45,828 nt of DNA from contig VFJL01000019.1 of the NCBI GenBank assembly GCA_009886095.1, positions 1 to 45,828 on the forward strand, given 5' to 3'. This stretch comes from Nitrosomonadales bacterium (GTDB taxonomy: Bacteria > Pseudomonadota > Gammaproteobacteria > Burkholderiales > Nitrosomonadaceae). This document shows, piece after piece, positions 34,186 to 42,891 of this stretch; position 1 is the stretch's first letter, and each line of letters starts with the position of its first letter. Made by a program: the position numbers and the translations under genes. The notes beneath the pieces are model-generated. The model saw only the letters and a program-made list of their open reading frames with translations, did no database searches and was not told the origin of the DNA.

Positions 34186-34794
34186 ATGCGTAATTTACTA
34201 TTGTCCTTGACCTTGCTGCTCACCCTTGCCTTGAGTGGCTGTGGCTACAATACCCTGCAATCAACGGATGAGCAGATCAAAGCGAGCTGGGCGGAAGTTC
34301 TGAACCAGTATCAGCGCCGTGCCGACCTGGTTCCAAACCTGGTAAATGTAGTAAAAGGTTTTGCCACTCAGGAAAAAGATGTGCTGTTGGGGGTGACCAA
34401 TGCTCGCTCTAGAGTGGGCGGCATTCAGGCGACGCCTGAACTCCTCAACGATCCAGAGGCATTTGCCAAGTTTCAGAAAGCCCAAGGAGAGTTATCGGGT
34501 GCTTTATCACGCCTGCTGGTAGTAGCGGAGAATTATCCGCAGCTCAAATCAGATGCTAATTTCCGTGAACTACAGGCGCAACTGGAAGGCACCGAGAACC
34601 GTATCACCGTGGCCCGCAACCGTTACATCCAGGCGGTGCAGCAATATAACGTGGTGGTGCGCTCATTCCCCAGTAATCTTACTGCAATGGTATTTGGCCA
34701 TCAGGTGAAACCCAGTCTTACGGTGGAGAATGAGAAAGAAATCTCCACCGCACCCAAAGTGGACTTTAGTATGCCAGTGCCGGTGGCAAAATAG
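34186..34794 (+). CDS. LemA family protein
   Basis: The product has 202 residues and starts with a lipoprotein-like signal ending LALSGCGYN (lipobox LSGC, Cys about 19). The LemA core follows: LVPNLVNVVKGFATQEKDVL, then AENYPQLKSDANFRELQAQLEGTENRI, the family signature, and YNVVVRSFPSN. It is anchored in the envelope; its biochemical function is unknown. It precedes two TPM-domain genes, a common trio. Confidence 0.9.
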   Translation: MRNLLLSLTLLLTLALSGCGYNTLQSTDEQIKASWAEVLNQYQRRADLVPNLVNVVKGFATQEKDVLLGVTNARSRVGGIQATPELLNDPEAFAKFQKAQGELSGALSRLLVVAENYPQLKSDANFRELQAQLEGTENRITVARNRYIQAVQQYNVVVRSFPSNLTAMVFGHQVKPSLTVENEKEISTAPKVDFSMPVPVAK

Positions 34795-34867
34795 GGGTAT
34801 ATAAGCCTTGAAACTGCGATTCAGCTTACTTTTCCGGGTTAATCTGTGGCTAAAAGGTTTCTGAAAA

Positions 34868-35722
34868 ATGCTACAAGCTTGGATAAGAGCCCTGATGTTT
34901 GTTGTGCTGCTGCTTTCTGCCCCATTATCTGGGGCGGAAGTGGCGGTTCCGCTGCTCCACTCCCGTGTCACTGATCTGACTGGAACACTCCCCGCTGATG
35001 AAGTCGCACAACTAGAGCAGAAATTAGCGGCATTTGAAGCAAAGAAAGGCAGCCAGGTAGCGGTACTGATCGTCCTTACTACCAAGCCTGAAACCATCGA
35101 ACAATATTCAATTCGTGTTGCTGAAGCATGGAAACTGGGACGCAAAGGAGTGGATGACGGCGCACTGCTACTGGTTGCGAAGAGCGACAGGACGCTGCGC
35201 ATAGAAGTTGGTTATGGTCTTGAAGGTGTGCTGCCGGATGCCGTGGCAAAGCGTATCATCGAAGAAATAATTGCCCCCAAATTTCGGCAGGGAGATTTTT
35301 CTGGCGGCATTGCAGCAGGAACCGAGCGGATGCTGAAGGTGATCGAGGGGGAACCGCTACCGCCACCACAGTCCATGCATGGCACCAGCACCTCTGCTGG
35401 AATGGATGCTGCTGCGGAAAACATTCTCCCCATTTTCATCGGACTCATCGTGCTTGGCAAAATATTGCAGGCCATGTTCGGACGCTTCATTGGCGCCACT
35501 GTAATGAGTACAGTGGCAGGGTTCATGGGCTGGTTGTTTTTTTCCTCACTGGTTGTTGCCCTGTTCATTGCGCTTCTTGCCTTCTTCTTTAGTCTGTTCG
35601 GGAATGCAGGTGGAGGAATTTACCGGGGTGGACGCGGCGACTGGTCTGGCGGCGGTTTTGGTGGGGGGGGTGGTTTCGGCGGTGGCGGTTTTGGCGGTGG
35701 TGGTGCATCGGGGAGATGGTAA
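34868..35722 (+). CDS. TPM-domain (YgcG-like) membrane protein
   Basis: The product has 284 residues: a signal peptide, then a TPM domain (about 28-155: VTDLTGTLPADEVAQLEQKL, LRIEVGYGLEGVLPD), then hydrophobic helices (FIGLIVLGKIL and a following pair) and a Gly-rich tail of FGGGG repeats ending GASGRW. TPM domains anchor in the membrane with the domain in the periplasm. The glycine-rich tail at the end is typical of this family. It sits in one unit with lemA and the next gene. Confidence 0.85.
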   Translation: MLQAWIRALMFVVLLLSAPLSGAEVAVPLLHSRVTDLTGTLPADEVAQLEQKLAAFEAKKGSQVAVLIVLTTKPETIEQYSIRVAEAWKLGRKGVDDGALLLVAKSDRTLRIEVGYGLEGVLPDAVAKRIIEEIIAPKFRQGDFSGGIAAGTERMLKVIEGEPLPPPQSMHGTSTSAGMDAAAENILPIFIGLIVLGKILQAMFGRFIGATVMSTVAGFMGWLFFSSLVVALFIALLAFFFSLFGNAGGGIYRGGRGDWSGGGFGGGGGFGGGGFGGGGASGRW

Positions 35723-36223
35723 GTGAATTTCCCCCGCATACTCCGGCATCTCTTTACTGGTCGACTGACGCTGCGGCGCGCATTTCCCGCCGCATCCCTG
35801 AGAGCCATCGAACAAACCATCAAGCAATCAGAAATAAGCCATGATGGTGAAATCCGCTTTGCGGTAGAAGCAGCGTTGCATATATTGCCATTGCTTGGAA
35901 ACCAGTCAGCACGGGAGCGGTCAATAGAAGTGTTTTCGCAACTGCGGGTGTGGGATACCGAGTGCAATAACGGGGTGTTGATTTATTTATTGCTTGCCGA
36001 CCGTCATGTGGAAATTGTTGCTGACCGTGGAATCCACGGCATGGTTGGTAGCGGGGAATGGGAAAAAATCTGCCGCGTGATGGAAGTTGCATTCCGGCAG
36101 GGACAGTTCGAGGCGGGAGTAATTACAGGAATCGGCACCATCAGCGGGCATCTGCGCGCGTATTTCCCGACAGAGCGGCAAGGGGGAGAGAATGAACTCG
36201 CCGACAACCCGGTGGTTTTGTAG
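35723..36223 (+). CDS. TPM-domain protein, short form
   Basis: The product has 166 residues. From the GTG start at 35723 (immediately after the TAA of the previous gene) it reads MNFPRILRHLF and continues into the TPM-like body with HDGEIRFAVEAAL, LRVWDTECNNGVLIYLLLADRHVEIVAD and GIHGMVGSGEWEKI. No signal peptide is clear. It is the third gene of the lemA unit; its role is unknown. Confidence 0.8.
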   Translation: MNFPRILRHLFTGRLTLRRAFPAASLRAIEQTIKQSEISHDGEIRFAVEAALHILPLLGNQSARERSIEVFSQLRVWDTECNNGVLIYLLLADRHVEIVADRGIHGMVGSGEWEKICRVMEVAFRQGQFEAGVITGIGTISGHLRAYFPTERQGGENELADNPVVL

Positions 36224-36231
36224 CGAGGTTC

Positions 36232-37506
36232 TCAGTGCCCCTTATGCGCCCCGATCAGGTGCAATGAATCTTCTTTGCTCTGGTTGAGCAAATGCCATTT
36301 GCGTATCAGCGTCATGATTACCGCCACAAACAAGCCGAACAGAATGATGACGGTGTTAACATGCACATCGAGACTCACCAACACAGCATACAGTGCCAGC
36401 ATGGTAAGAATGCTCAGATTCTCGTTGAAATTCTGTACCGCAATAGAATGGCCCGCACCCATCAGAATATGCCCGCGATGTTGTAACAGGGCGTTCATCG
36501 GTACCACGAAGAACCCGGCCAGTCCGCCAATCAGCATAAGTAGTCCGATTGCAACCCACAGGTCGCTCACTACGATCATGGTCATCACCACAATGCCCAT
36601 GGCGATACCTAGCGGGATCACTTTTACCGATTGCCGCAGTGAAACCAGCCGTGCCGCCATTACCGCGCCTACCGCAATGCCGAGAGCAACCACACCCTGC
36701 AACTGTGCAGCTTTGCTTAGTGGAAAATCAAGCGCTGCCTCAGCCCACTTCAGTACAATAAATTGCAGGGTTGCACCTGCTCCCCAGAATAATGTTGTTA
36801 CAGCGAGTGAAATCTGTCCAAGCTTGTCTCTCCATAGCAGCTGCATGCAATGCCTGAACTCATGTATCAGGAATATTGGGTTTTTCTTGAGTATGCGGTG
36901 ATCAACCCCGGTGTCGGGAATGTACAGGTTAAAGGTGGCGGCAATACAATAAAACGTGGCGATAAGCAGAATACCTGCTTCTGTCACAGTATCCACGCCA
37001 GTGTTGATGAAGGGGAAATCAAACGCCAGAAATATGGCAGAGACCGCAGGTGTAATCAACACTCCGCCCAGCACCGTGCCGAGCACGATGGAGGCCACGG
37101 TCAACCCTTCGATCCAGCCGTTGGCAATAACCAGTTTTTCTGGTGGCAGCAGTTCGGTAAGTATGCCGTATTTGGCCGGGGAGTAAGCGGCAGCACCCAG
37201 CCCTACAACAGCGTAGGCAGCGAGGGCAGCATACTGGTGTGTGGCAAGAAATAGCAAGCTGCAGCCCAGGATCTTGATAGTGTTGCTAATGAACATTACC
37301 CGCCATTTGGGCATAGAGTCAGCAAAGGCGCCGACGAAGGGGGCAAGAATCACATAGAACAACACGAACACAAACTTAAGCATGGGGGTGAGATAAGCGG
37401 GGGCATACAGGTCTATCAGTAGCGCGATGGCAATAACCAACAATGCATTGTCTGCCAGCGACGAAAAGAATTGTGCCGCCATGATGGTATAAAACCCGCG
37501 TTTCAA
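36232..37506 (-). CDS. lplT: Lysophospholipid transporter LplT
   Basis: LplT flips lysophosphatidylethanolamine across the inner membrane for re-acylation. The 424-residue MFS protein has about 12 hydrophobic helices, with FFSSLADNALLVIAIALL in the first and GAFADSMPKWRV in the loop between helices 2 and 3, the classic MFS A-motif. The start is TTG at 37504-37506, with GGAGAG 6 bp upstream. It is convergent with the TPM gene and divergent from alr. No fused acyltransferase domain is present. Confidence 0.9.
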   Translation of the reverse strand: MKRGFYTIMAAQFFSSLADNALLVIAIALLIDLYAPAYLTPMLKFVFVLFYVILAPFVGAFADSMPKWRVMFISNTIKILGCSLLFLATHQYAALAAYAVVGLGAAAYSPAKYGILTELLPPEKLVIANGWIEGLTVASIVLGTVLGGVLITPAVSAIFLAFDFPFINTGVDTVTEAGILLIATFYCIAATFNLYIPDTGVDHRILKKNPIFLIHEFRHCMQLLWRDKLGQISLAVTTLFWGAGATLQFIVLKWAEAALDFPLSKAAQLQGVVALGIAVGAVMAARLVSLRQSVKVIPLGIAMGIVVMTMIVVSDLWVAIGLLMLIGGLAGFFVVPMNALLQHRGHILMGAGHSIAVQNFNENLSILTMLALYAVLVSLDVHVNTVIILFGLFVAVIMTLIRKWHLLNQSKEDSLHLIGAHKGH

Positions 37507-37836
37507 GCTATCTCTCCAGAAATTTTCTAGTTGATCAGGTGTTGGATTATATAATAGCTATCCATACCTGTTTTTGGGCAGCGGGGTTTTATACCATGAA
37601 ACCGCATTGACGGCTAATTGTAACGGCCTTGATCCGTTACGCCAATGACGAAGTTTCCGGCAAACTTCCGGCAAACAACTATTCTGGCAGCAAGTTTTGT
37701 GATTGAATGGTCCGCCAGTTTCATATTGAAAATGTCATTCGTACTTATTGATAAGCTACACCAATTCTTCTACCAACAACATACGGAAAACTGTGGCGTA
37801 GCAGTTCCGTAATGACACTCCGCTAAAAATAACCCG
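37507..37836. promoter_or_regulatory. Divergent intergenic region lplT / alr with repeats
   Basis: No gene is supported here. GTAACGG (37620-37626) and CCGTTAC (37634-37640) form a 7-bp inverted repeat with a 7-nt loop. TTCCGGCAAAC is present as two perfect tandem copies at 37655-37665 and 37666-37676. These could be regulator sites for either gene; nothing shows which. Confidence 0.4.
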
Positions 37837-38910
37837 ATGCCTCGTCCTATTCAAGCCCTGATCGATCTTTCTGCACTCGAATATAATCTGTCTGTAGTTC
37901 GCCGTCACGCGCCGCGTGCGCGCGTAATGGCGGTAGTCAAGGCCGACGCCTATGGTCATGGTTTATTGCGTGCTGCCGAGGCATTGAAGAGTGCGGACGG
38001 ATTTGCGCTGCTGGAAATGGATGCTGCGATACGTTTGCGGGATGCAGGTTACCGCCACCCTATACTGCTGGTTGAAGGATTTTTTTCGACAGAGGAATTG
38101 GCGCTGATCGAGCAGTACCACTTAAGCACCGTGATTCACCACAGCGAGCAGTTGGCCATGTTATCTGCCTACAAGCGGCGTGGTGGTCTGGACGTGTTTC
38201 TGAAACTTAACACCGGCATGAACCGCTTGGGATTTATGCCTGAGCAGTTTTCCGCTGCGCTGGAAAGCCTGAGAACCAATCCCGCCATTGGCCAGATCAC
38301 ATTGATGACCCATTTTGCCCGCGCCGATGAACCCGCTGGCGAGAATAGCGTCAGTATGCAATTGCAGCATTTCAACGCCGTTGCCGCAGGACGAAATTTG
38401 GCCTGCTCGCTAGCCAATTCCGCAGCGATTTTATATCACCCTGAGACTCATGCAGATTGGGTACGCCCCGGCATCATGCTTTACGGAGCTTCGCCATTTT
38501 CCGGCAAGACCGCCGCCGAACTGGGTCTGCGTCCGGTAATGACGATATCAAGCAGAGTTATTGCAGTGCAGAATATCAGGGCAGGGGACGCGGTCGGGTA
38601 CGGCCACATTTTTTGCGCTGACCGGCCGATGCGTGTCGGTATCGTGGCGGGTGGTTATGCCGATGGCTATCCGCGGCATGCGCCCACCGGCACACCAGTG
38701 CTGGTGGATGGCAGGCGCAGCCATATCCTCGGGCGTGTGTCCATGGATATGCTGCACGTGGATCTGAGCGGAATTGGGAGCGCCGGTGTGGGCAGTCAGG
38801 TAATACTCTGGGGAGAGGGTTTGCCGGTGGATGAGGTAGCGCAGGCGGCGGGAACGATCAGCTACGAGTTACTGTGTGCACTAGCGCCACGCATGCAGGT
38901 AGTCACATAA
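37837..38910 (+). CDS. alr: Alanine racemase
   Basis: Alr makes D-alanine for peptidoglycan. The 357-residue product has the PLP lysine in VVKADAYGHG (Lys35), the LNTGMNRLGF segment, the catalytic tyrosine in GDAVGYGHIF, and SMDMLHVDLSG near the end. Length is normal. A strong terminator begins right after its stop. Confidence 0.96.
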   Translation: MPRPIQALIDLSALEYNLSVVRRHAPRARVMAVVKADAYGHGLLRAAEALKSADGFALLEMDAAIRLRDAGYRHPILLVEGFFSTEELALIEQYHLSTVIHHSEQLAMLSAYKRRGGLDVFLKLNTGMNRLGFMPEQFSAALESLRTNPAIGQITLMTHFARADEPAGENSVSMQLQHFNAVAAGRNLACSLANSAAILYHPETHADWVRPGIMLYGASPFSGKTAAELGLRPVMTISSRVIAVQNIRAGDAVGYGHIFCADRPMRVGIVAGGYADGYPRHAPTGTPVLVDGRRSHILGRVSMDMLHVDLSGIGSAGVGSQVILWGEGLPVDEVAQAAGTISYELLCALAPRMQVVT

Positions 38911-38940
38911 AAAAAGGGCAGTCATCTGACTGCCCTTTTT
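38911..38940. terminator. Bidirectional rho-independent terminator
   Basis: AAAAAGGGCAGTC (38911-38923), loop ATCT, then GACTGCCCTTTTT (38928-38940) make a perfect 13-bp hairpin with A-run and T-run on opposite sides, so it can end both alr and the parvulin gene on the other strand, which stops at 38972. Confidence 0.9.
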
Positions 38941-38971
38941 AATCTGAGTATCGCCGCAACGAATGCGGAAA

Positions 38972-39769
38972 CTATTCGACCTTGGCTTTCGCGCGCAGTT
39001 CGTTGACGGCGGCTTCAAACTGCCGCTGCAGCACACGCTGTGTTAAATTATTCTTGATCTCTTCAAACGGTGGAATTTTCAAGGGACGCACATCATCCAG
39101 TCGAATCACGTGCCAGCCAAAAGGTGTTTGCACTGGCTGCTCGGTGAGCTGACCTTTGTTCAGCTTGGCCAGAGCCGCAGCGAAGGACGCGACATAATTT
39201 CCGGCGGGACTCCATTCCAGCTCACCCCCCTTGCTTTTGCTGCCAGTATCCGTGGATTTTTCCTGGGCAATCTTTTCAAGTTTCCCACCTTTCTTGATGC
39301 GGGCGATAATGTCCTTGGCTTCTGCTTCCGTAGCGACCAGAACGTGGCGTGCCTTGTATTCCTTGTCACCCATCTGCGTTTTCAGCGTCTCGAATTCTTT
39401 ACGCAAGGCTTCGTCACTGACCGGATGGGTCTTTATATAATCGATCTGATATGCCCGAACCAGTGCGGTCTGACGTGCAATTTCCAACTGCGCTATGATA
39501 TCAGGGTCCCGATCCAGGCCTTTTCTCAATGATTCCTGGGCGATCACTTCTTCGGCGATCAGATCTTCACGTAAGGCTTTCCGGACTTCAGGGGTGTCCG
39601 GCTGACCCTGGGTGGTACGAGCTTTGATTATAAAATCAAGACGTGACTGGGGAACTGCCACCCCATTCACTTTTGCCAAGGGTGCTACGGGTTGAGCGTG
39701 AGCGGCGGTCACAGCAATCATGCCGGAAATACCAATTGCCATCAATTGCGAAAATTTTATGAGTTGCAT
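38972..39769 (-). CDS. Periplasmic peptidyl-prolyl isomerase (parvulin type)
   Basis: The product has 265 residues: a signal peptide (about 1-25, ending AHAQ), a SurA-N-like helical part (KVNGVAVPQSRLDFIIKARTT), and one parvulin domain (YKARHVLVATEAEAKDIIAR to TPFGWHVIRLDDV, about 139-233). It resembles the periplasmic PpiC/PrsA-like chaperones that assist secreted proteins. It shares a unit with bolA, YciI and yciB on the minus strand. Confidence 0.88.
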   Translation of the reverse strand: MQLIKFSQLMAIGISGMIAVTAAHAQPVAPLAKVNGVAVPQSRLDFIIKARTTQGQPDTPEVRKALREDLIAEEVIAQESLRKGLDRDPDIIAQLEIARQTALVRAYQIDYIKTHPVSDEALRKEFETLKTQMGDKEYKARHVLVATEAEAKDIIARIKKGGKLEKIAQEKSTDTGSKSKGGELEWSPAGNYVASFAAALAKLNKGQLTEQPVQTPFGWHVIRLDDVRPLKIPPFEEIKNNLTQRVLQRQFEAAVNELRAKAKVE

Positions 39770-39781
39770 AGGGCTTCCTTG

Positions 39782-40063
39782 TCAGTGGATTGAATCAGAT
39801 CTAACCTCTTCAGGAGTATACGCCTTTACACTTAGCGCGTGAATATCCTTGCGCATCATTTCACCTAATGCGGCGTAGACCAAACGATGCCTGGCCATGG
39901 TCGATTGGCCAGAAAATCTGGACGAGACGATCGTAAGAAAGTAATGTCCGCCGCCGCTTTTGGCACCCTCGTGTCCTGCATGCCGGGCGCTCTCGTCCAG
40001 AATTTCAATCTTTTCCGGATCAAGGGTGGCAAGCTTCTGCCTGATTAATTCGAGTGTATTCAT
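39782..40063 (-). CDS. BolA family protein
   Basis: The product has 93 residues with the BolA fold: RQKLATLDPEKIEILDES, the conserved FLTIVSSRFSGQSTMARHRLVYAALGEMM (a Gly-rich start and the helix with HRLVYAAL), and an ALSVKAYTPEE tail. BolA proteins bind Fe-S with glutaredoxins and influence iron and envelope responses. The exact subgroup (BolA or IbaG) is not settled, so no symbol is given. Confidence 0.85.
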   Translation of the reverse strand: MNTLELIRQKLATLDPEKIEILDESARHAGHEGAKSGGGHYFLTIVSSRFSGQSTMARHRLVYAALGEMMRKDIHALSVKAYTPEEVRSDSIH

Positions 40064-40082
40064 TTATGCGGTGCCCGGCAGA

Positions 40083-40385
40083 TTATGCTGGCAGAACTTT
40101 CTTGAATGGTTTGACGGTAACTTTTGCGTAAACACCCGCCGTGACATACGGATCAGCCTCCGCCCAAGCGCATGCTGCGGGCAGTGACTCAAATTCTGCT
40201 ACGATCAGGCTACCGGAAAATCCTGCCGGACCGGGGTCGGGGCTGTCGATTGCCGGGTAAGGCCCGGCCAGGATAAGGCGTCCGTCTTGCTGCAATGCCT
40301 GGAGGCGTTCCAGATGTGCGGAACGAGCCGCCAGACGTTTTTCCAGGCTGTTGGGATTGTCTTCAGCGTTTATCGCATAGAGCAT
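40083..40385 (-). CDS. YciI family protein
   Basis: The product has about 100 residues. [26 protein letters not shown], with [33 protein letters not shown] and DPYVTAGVY, is the YciI pattern. Of two adjacent ATGs the second (40383-40385) sits 5 bp from AGGA and is the likelier start. YciI relatives share a ferredoxin-like fold; function is not known. The first ATG overlaps the yciB stop region. Confidence 0.85.
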   Translation of the reverse strand: MLYAINAEDNPNSLEKRLAARSAHLERLQALQQDGRLILAGPYPAIDSPDPGPAGFSGSLIVAEFESLPAACAWAEADPYVTAGVYAKVTVKPFKKVLPA

Positions 40386-40948
40386 CATGTTCCTTTGTCC
40401 TCCTTATCTTCTTTATCCTCTTTGTCTTCCATATACTTTGACAGCATCATTCCTTGCGCTAGCACAAACACCAGCATCAGACCCATGAACCCGAACAGCT
40501 TGAAATCGACCCAGGTTTCAGTGGAGTAGTTGAAAGCCACGTAGAGATTGGCCACACCCATCAATGCGAAAAATGCTGCCCAACTGGCATTGAGCCGTCC
40601 CCATATCTTTTCTGGCAACACGACCTGTCCCTTCATCATGACACGGATCAGATTCTTGTTAAAAAATGCGTTGGCTACCAACAACGTAACGGCAAACAGC
40701 CAATAGAGTACGGATGGTTTCCACTTGATGAAAGTTTCGTCTTGCAGTATCAGAGTGGCACCGCCGAAAACGCTGATAATAACGAGACTCACCCATAGCA
40801 TGGTTTCAACTTTACGGTGACGAAACCAGACCCAGCCGATTTGCACAAAAGTGGCGACAATGGCTACAGCGGTGGCCGCATAAATGCCATAAATTTTGAA
40901 GGTTATAAAAAACAGAATGACCGGGAAAAGGTCGAAAAGGAATTTCAT
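40385..40948 (-). CDS. yciB: Septation-related inner membrane protein YciB (IspA/IspZ)
   Basis: The product has 187 residues and about five membrane helices ([40 protein letters not shown]; a further pair). Motifs [20 protein letters not shown] and GRLNASW fit the family. YciB acts in cell envelope integrity with septation defects when lost in some species. The last 14 residues are EDK repeats (four copies), absent in typical members. It overlaps the YciI gene by 1 bp. Confidence 0.88.
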   Translation of the reverse strand: MKFLFDLFPVILFFITFKIYGIYAATAVAIVATFVQIGWVWFRHRKVETMLWVSLVIISVFGGATLILQDETFIKWKPSVLYWLFAVTLLVANAFFNKNLIRVMMKGQVVLPEKIWGRLNASWAAFFALMGVANLYVAFNYSTETWVDFKLFGFMGLMLVFVLAQGMMLSKYMEDKEDKEDKEDKGT

Positions 40949-41045
40949 GGGTGCGGAGCGATGAGGTCTATGGTTGGCAAAGGGAAACGATTATGACAGT
41001 CAAAGCAGAAAAAAGCTTCCCGATCTTGGTTGCCCTTGGTTCGTT

Positions 41046-42254
41046 TCAGTGTAAATGCATCGGCGCTGTTTTGCCTTCCTCGGGGAACTCGGCATGCACC
41101 ACCTCGCCTTCCGGGTTCGGGAACAAGGGTGCGCCGCACTCCTCGCAATATTCCAGAGGAAAGCGGTTATCCAGCAGCGTAATGTGAGTTACGCCACATT
41201 CCCGCAAGGCTGTTTCGATCTGCATCACGGTGTCATTGCTTTCGTCTTCCTCGCCCACCAGTGCCCAGACGATGCCGTAGAGCACGTCGTCGCGATCCTT
41301 GAAGGTGAAGCTGATGCGGTACTCCTCCAGCCACTGATCGTAAAACGGCGCGATCACCGCGCGCAGACCATCGGCCGAGATATTCAGAGTGGACTGCAGA
41401 AAATCAATGGTGGCGTGCATGGAATAGGGGCGGGCAAGGCGGTCTGCCATGCGCCAGGCAGAGAAGAAGCCGTCAGGCAGCAGCAACTCCAACGCACAGC
41501 CCTGGAATAATGGGCGCAGTGCTTCGCCCCCATAAGCTTGCCAGGCAAGCAGTATTTCCTGTTTTTGAGTTTTGGCCCCGGGCACATTGCCGATCTCGTT
41601 GGCCCCGGTGGTTTCCTGCCAGCGGAACATGGGTTTCCCTTGCGGCACGGCAATGGCTCCGAGGAGGTAACGGGTATCAGACAGAAAACGTCCGGTTTCA
41701 GCTAATTGGCGCGAATTCATGTGCAAATCATGTCCTTCTGTCGCCGCTACCCACAGCTTGCTGGCCAGTTCGTGCGTGAGGTGATAACCGCGCGGCAACT
41801 GGTCAGGACTGAACAGGTAATCCGCCAGCGAAAATTGAATATCCGCTGCCAGCACATGAGCCTGCAAATGTGTTCGCAGGCTGGCGAGCATTGCCTCGGG
41901 TATCGAACCAGAAGGGATCGAAAAGCGTGACCAGGTCAGTACCGGCGCAGCAAACATCAGCACATCGTAGTTGCAATCTCCACGAACCAGAACGCTGCAC
42001 TCGATGGCCGCTTCGATGGCATGGATGAATTCACCGTAGCCCGCAGGATCGGTTTCATAGAGCTGATCCAGTGCTGTTTCCAGATTTTGATCATCGCCCG
42101 TGCGCAACTGGGCGTGAATCTTCGCCGCCAGCAGATTTTCCCAGAAGGCATCCTCGATACGGCTGCCGGAAGCGGCAAGTCCTACCGCCAGACGCGAAAG
42201 CTCCTGCACGGCACGAGGGGATTTGCTGCGACGTGGAACACGGGTTTTTTTCAT
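41046..42254 (-). CDS. DUF2863 family protein
   Basis: The product has 402 residues and matches the betaproteobacterial DUF2863 family: the N-terminal SRLAVGLAASGSRIEDAFWE (about 21-40), the DDQNLETALDQLYETDPAGYG stretch and the long middle (DYLFSPDQLPRGYHLTHELA), with a C-terminal YCEECGAPLFPNPEGEVVHAEF that could bind metal via its Cys pair. Function unknown. Its presence is one of the lineage indications. Confidence 0.88.
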   Translation of the reverse strand: MKKTRVPRRSKSPRAVQELSRLAVGLAASGSRIEDAFWENLLAAKIHAQLRTGDDQNLETALDQLYETDPAGYGEFIHAIEAAIECSVLVRGDCNYDVLMFAAPVLTWSRFSIPSGSIPEAMLASLRTHLQAHVLAADIQFSLADYLFSPDQLPRGYHLTHELASKLWVAATEGHDLHMNSRQLAETGRFLSDTRYLLGAIAVPQGKPMFRWQETTGANEIGNVPGAKTQKQEILLAWQAYGGEALRPLFQGCALELLLPDGFFSAWRMADRLARPYSMHATIDFLQSTLNISADGLRAVIAPFYDQWLEEYRISFTFKDRDDVLYGIVWALVGEEDESNDTVMQIETALRECGVTHITLLDNRFPLEYCEECGAPLFPNPEGEVVHAEFPEEGKTAPMHLH

Positions 42255-42330
42255 GGCAGCGGCTAGCGCAGAGTAGTCATGCGCACATTTTAACCTAAAT
42301 CGGCTATTGGGACAGAGCAGGCTTGCACTG

Positions 42331-42346
42331 TGTCAGCGCAAAGTAG
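42331..42346. mobile_element. Orphan insertion-sequence terminus
   Basis: TGTCAGCGCAAAGTAG is the exact reverse complement of 293-308. Just inside and outside are AGCAGGCTTGCACTG (42317-42331) and AGTAGGCCTGCACCG (42342-42356), two similar blocks that resemble repeated transposase sites. No transposase gene is near, so this is a remnant. Confidence 0.45.
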
Positions 42347-42381
42347 GCCTGCACCGTTTAAAAATTCATCCTTGAGCAACA

Positions 42382-42396
42382 TAACCTAATAGGTTA
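42382..42396. promoter_or_regulatory. MqsA operator
   Basis: TAACCT-AAT-AGGTTA is the known MqsA-type palindrome AACCT-N3-AGGTT that controls E. coli mqsRA. It ends 10 bp before the mqsR start. Its presence supports the identity of the following genes and autoregulation by MqsA. Confidence 0.8.
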
Positions 42397-42406
42397 ACAT
42401 CTGACC

Positions 42407-42890
42407 ATGAAAAAGAAGAAGCCCAGCTACGCACTATCCGATGTGCTGGCTATTGTTGCTACCAACCGGATTGATGCTTTTACCCAGACCGCTTTGCATG
42501 GCGCGTGGGATTTAGGGTTGAGTTCCGAGGATGCCGTTGCAGTTGTGCTTGGTCTGAGGCAAACGAATTTTTATAAGAGCATGACCACGCATAACGACCA
42601 CCGTATTTGGCAAGACGTTTATCACGCGGAACTCAAGTCTGGCTTCAACCCAGATAATCCATTAGGACGTGAGATGATGGTGAGGCAGGGTGCGAGGCAG
42701 TTTTGTTGGTTGGGAGAAGTCCATAGCTGGCCTATGGACGCCGAGCAAGCGGCAAAAATGGCCGCAAGCTGACCGCCAGCACTCGCGTAGGATCAGAGAT
42801 CCGCCTAATGGATTATCTGGGTTCAAGGCTTATATCAAGCTCACGTTGCGTGAAAACGGAAGTGTCGTTATTCAATTTAAGGAGAAATGA
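42407..42890 (+). pseudogene. mqsR: Toxin gene mqsR, disrupted by a small element
   Basis: MqsR is an mRNA interferase cutting at GCU. The intact N-terminal part holds KPSYALSDVLAIV and NFYKSMTTHNDHRIWQDVYHAEL, the family core. After ELKSGF (to 42646) an inserted element breaks the frame and ends the ORF at 42772. The C-terminal part, KAYIKLTLRENGSVVIQFKEK, resumes in the right frame from 42825 to the TGA at 42888-42890. Deleting 178 bp (42647-42824) restores a continuous family-length protein. The toxin is therefore very likely inactive. MqsA follows 1 bp after the stop. Confidence 0.85.
42647..42823. mobile_element. MITE-like element with 20-bp perfect inverted repeats
   Basis: AACCCAGATAATCCATTAGG (42647-42666) is the exact inverse of CCTAATGGATTATCTGGGTT (42804-42823). 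The insert is 177 bp, has no transposase gene, and contains a hairpin GTCCATAG-CTGGC-CTATGGAC (42719-42739). The flanks TTC (42644-42646) and TTC (42822-42824, overlapping the last bases) are consistent with a short target duplication; 1 bp is the alternative. Confidence 0.8.
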
Positions 42891-42891
42891 A

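Noticed and set aside
42690-42890. A 66-residue plus-strand frame overlapping the mqsR region
   Set aside because: Its end is the displaced C terminus of MqsR; the rest is element sequence. It is not an independent gene.
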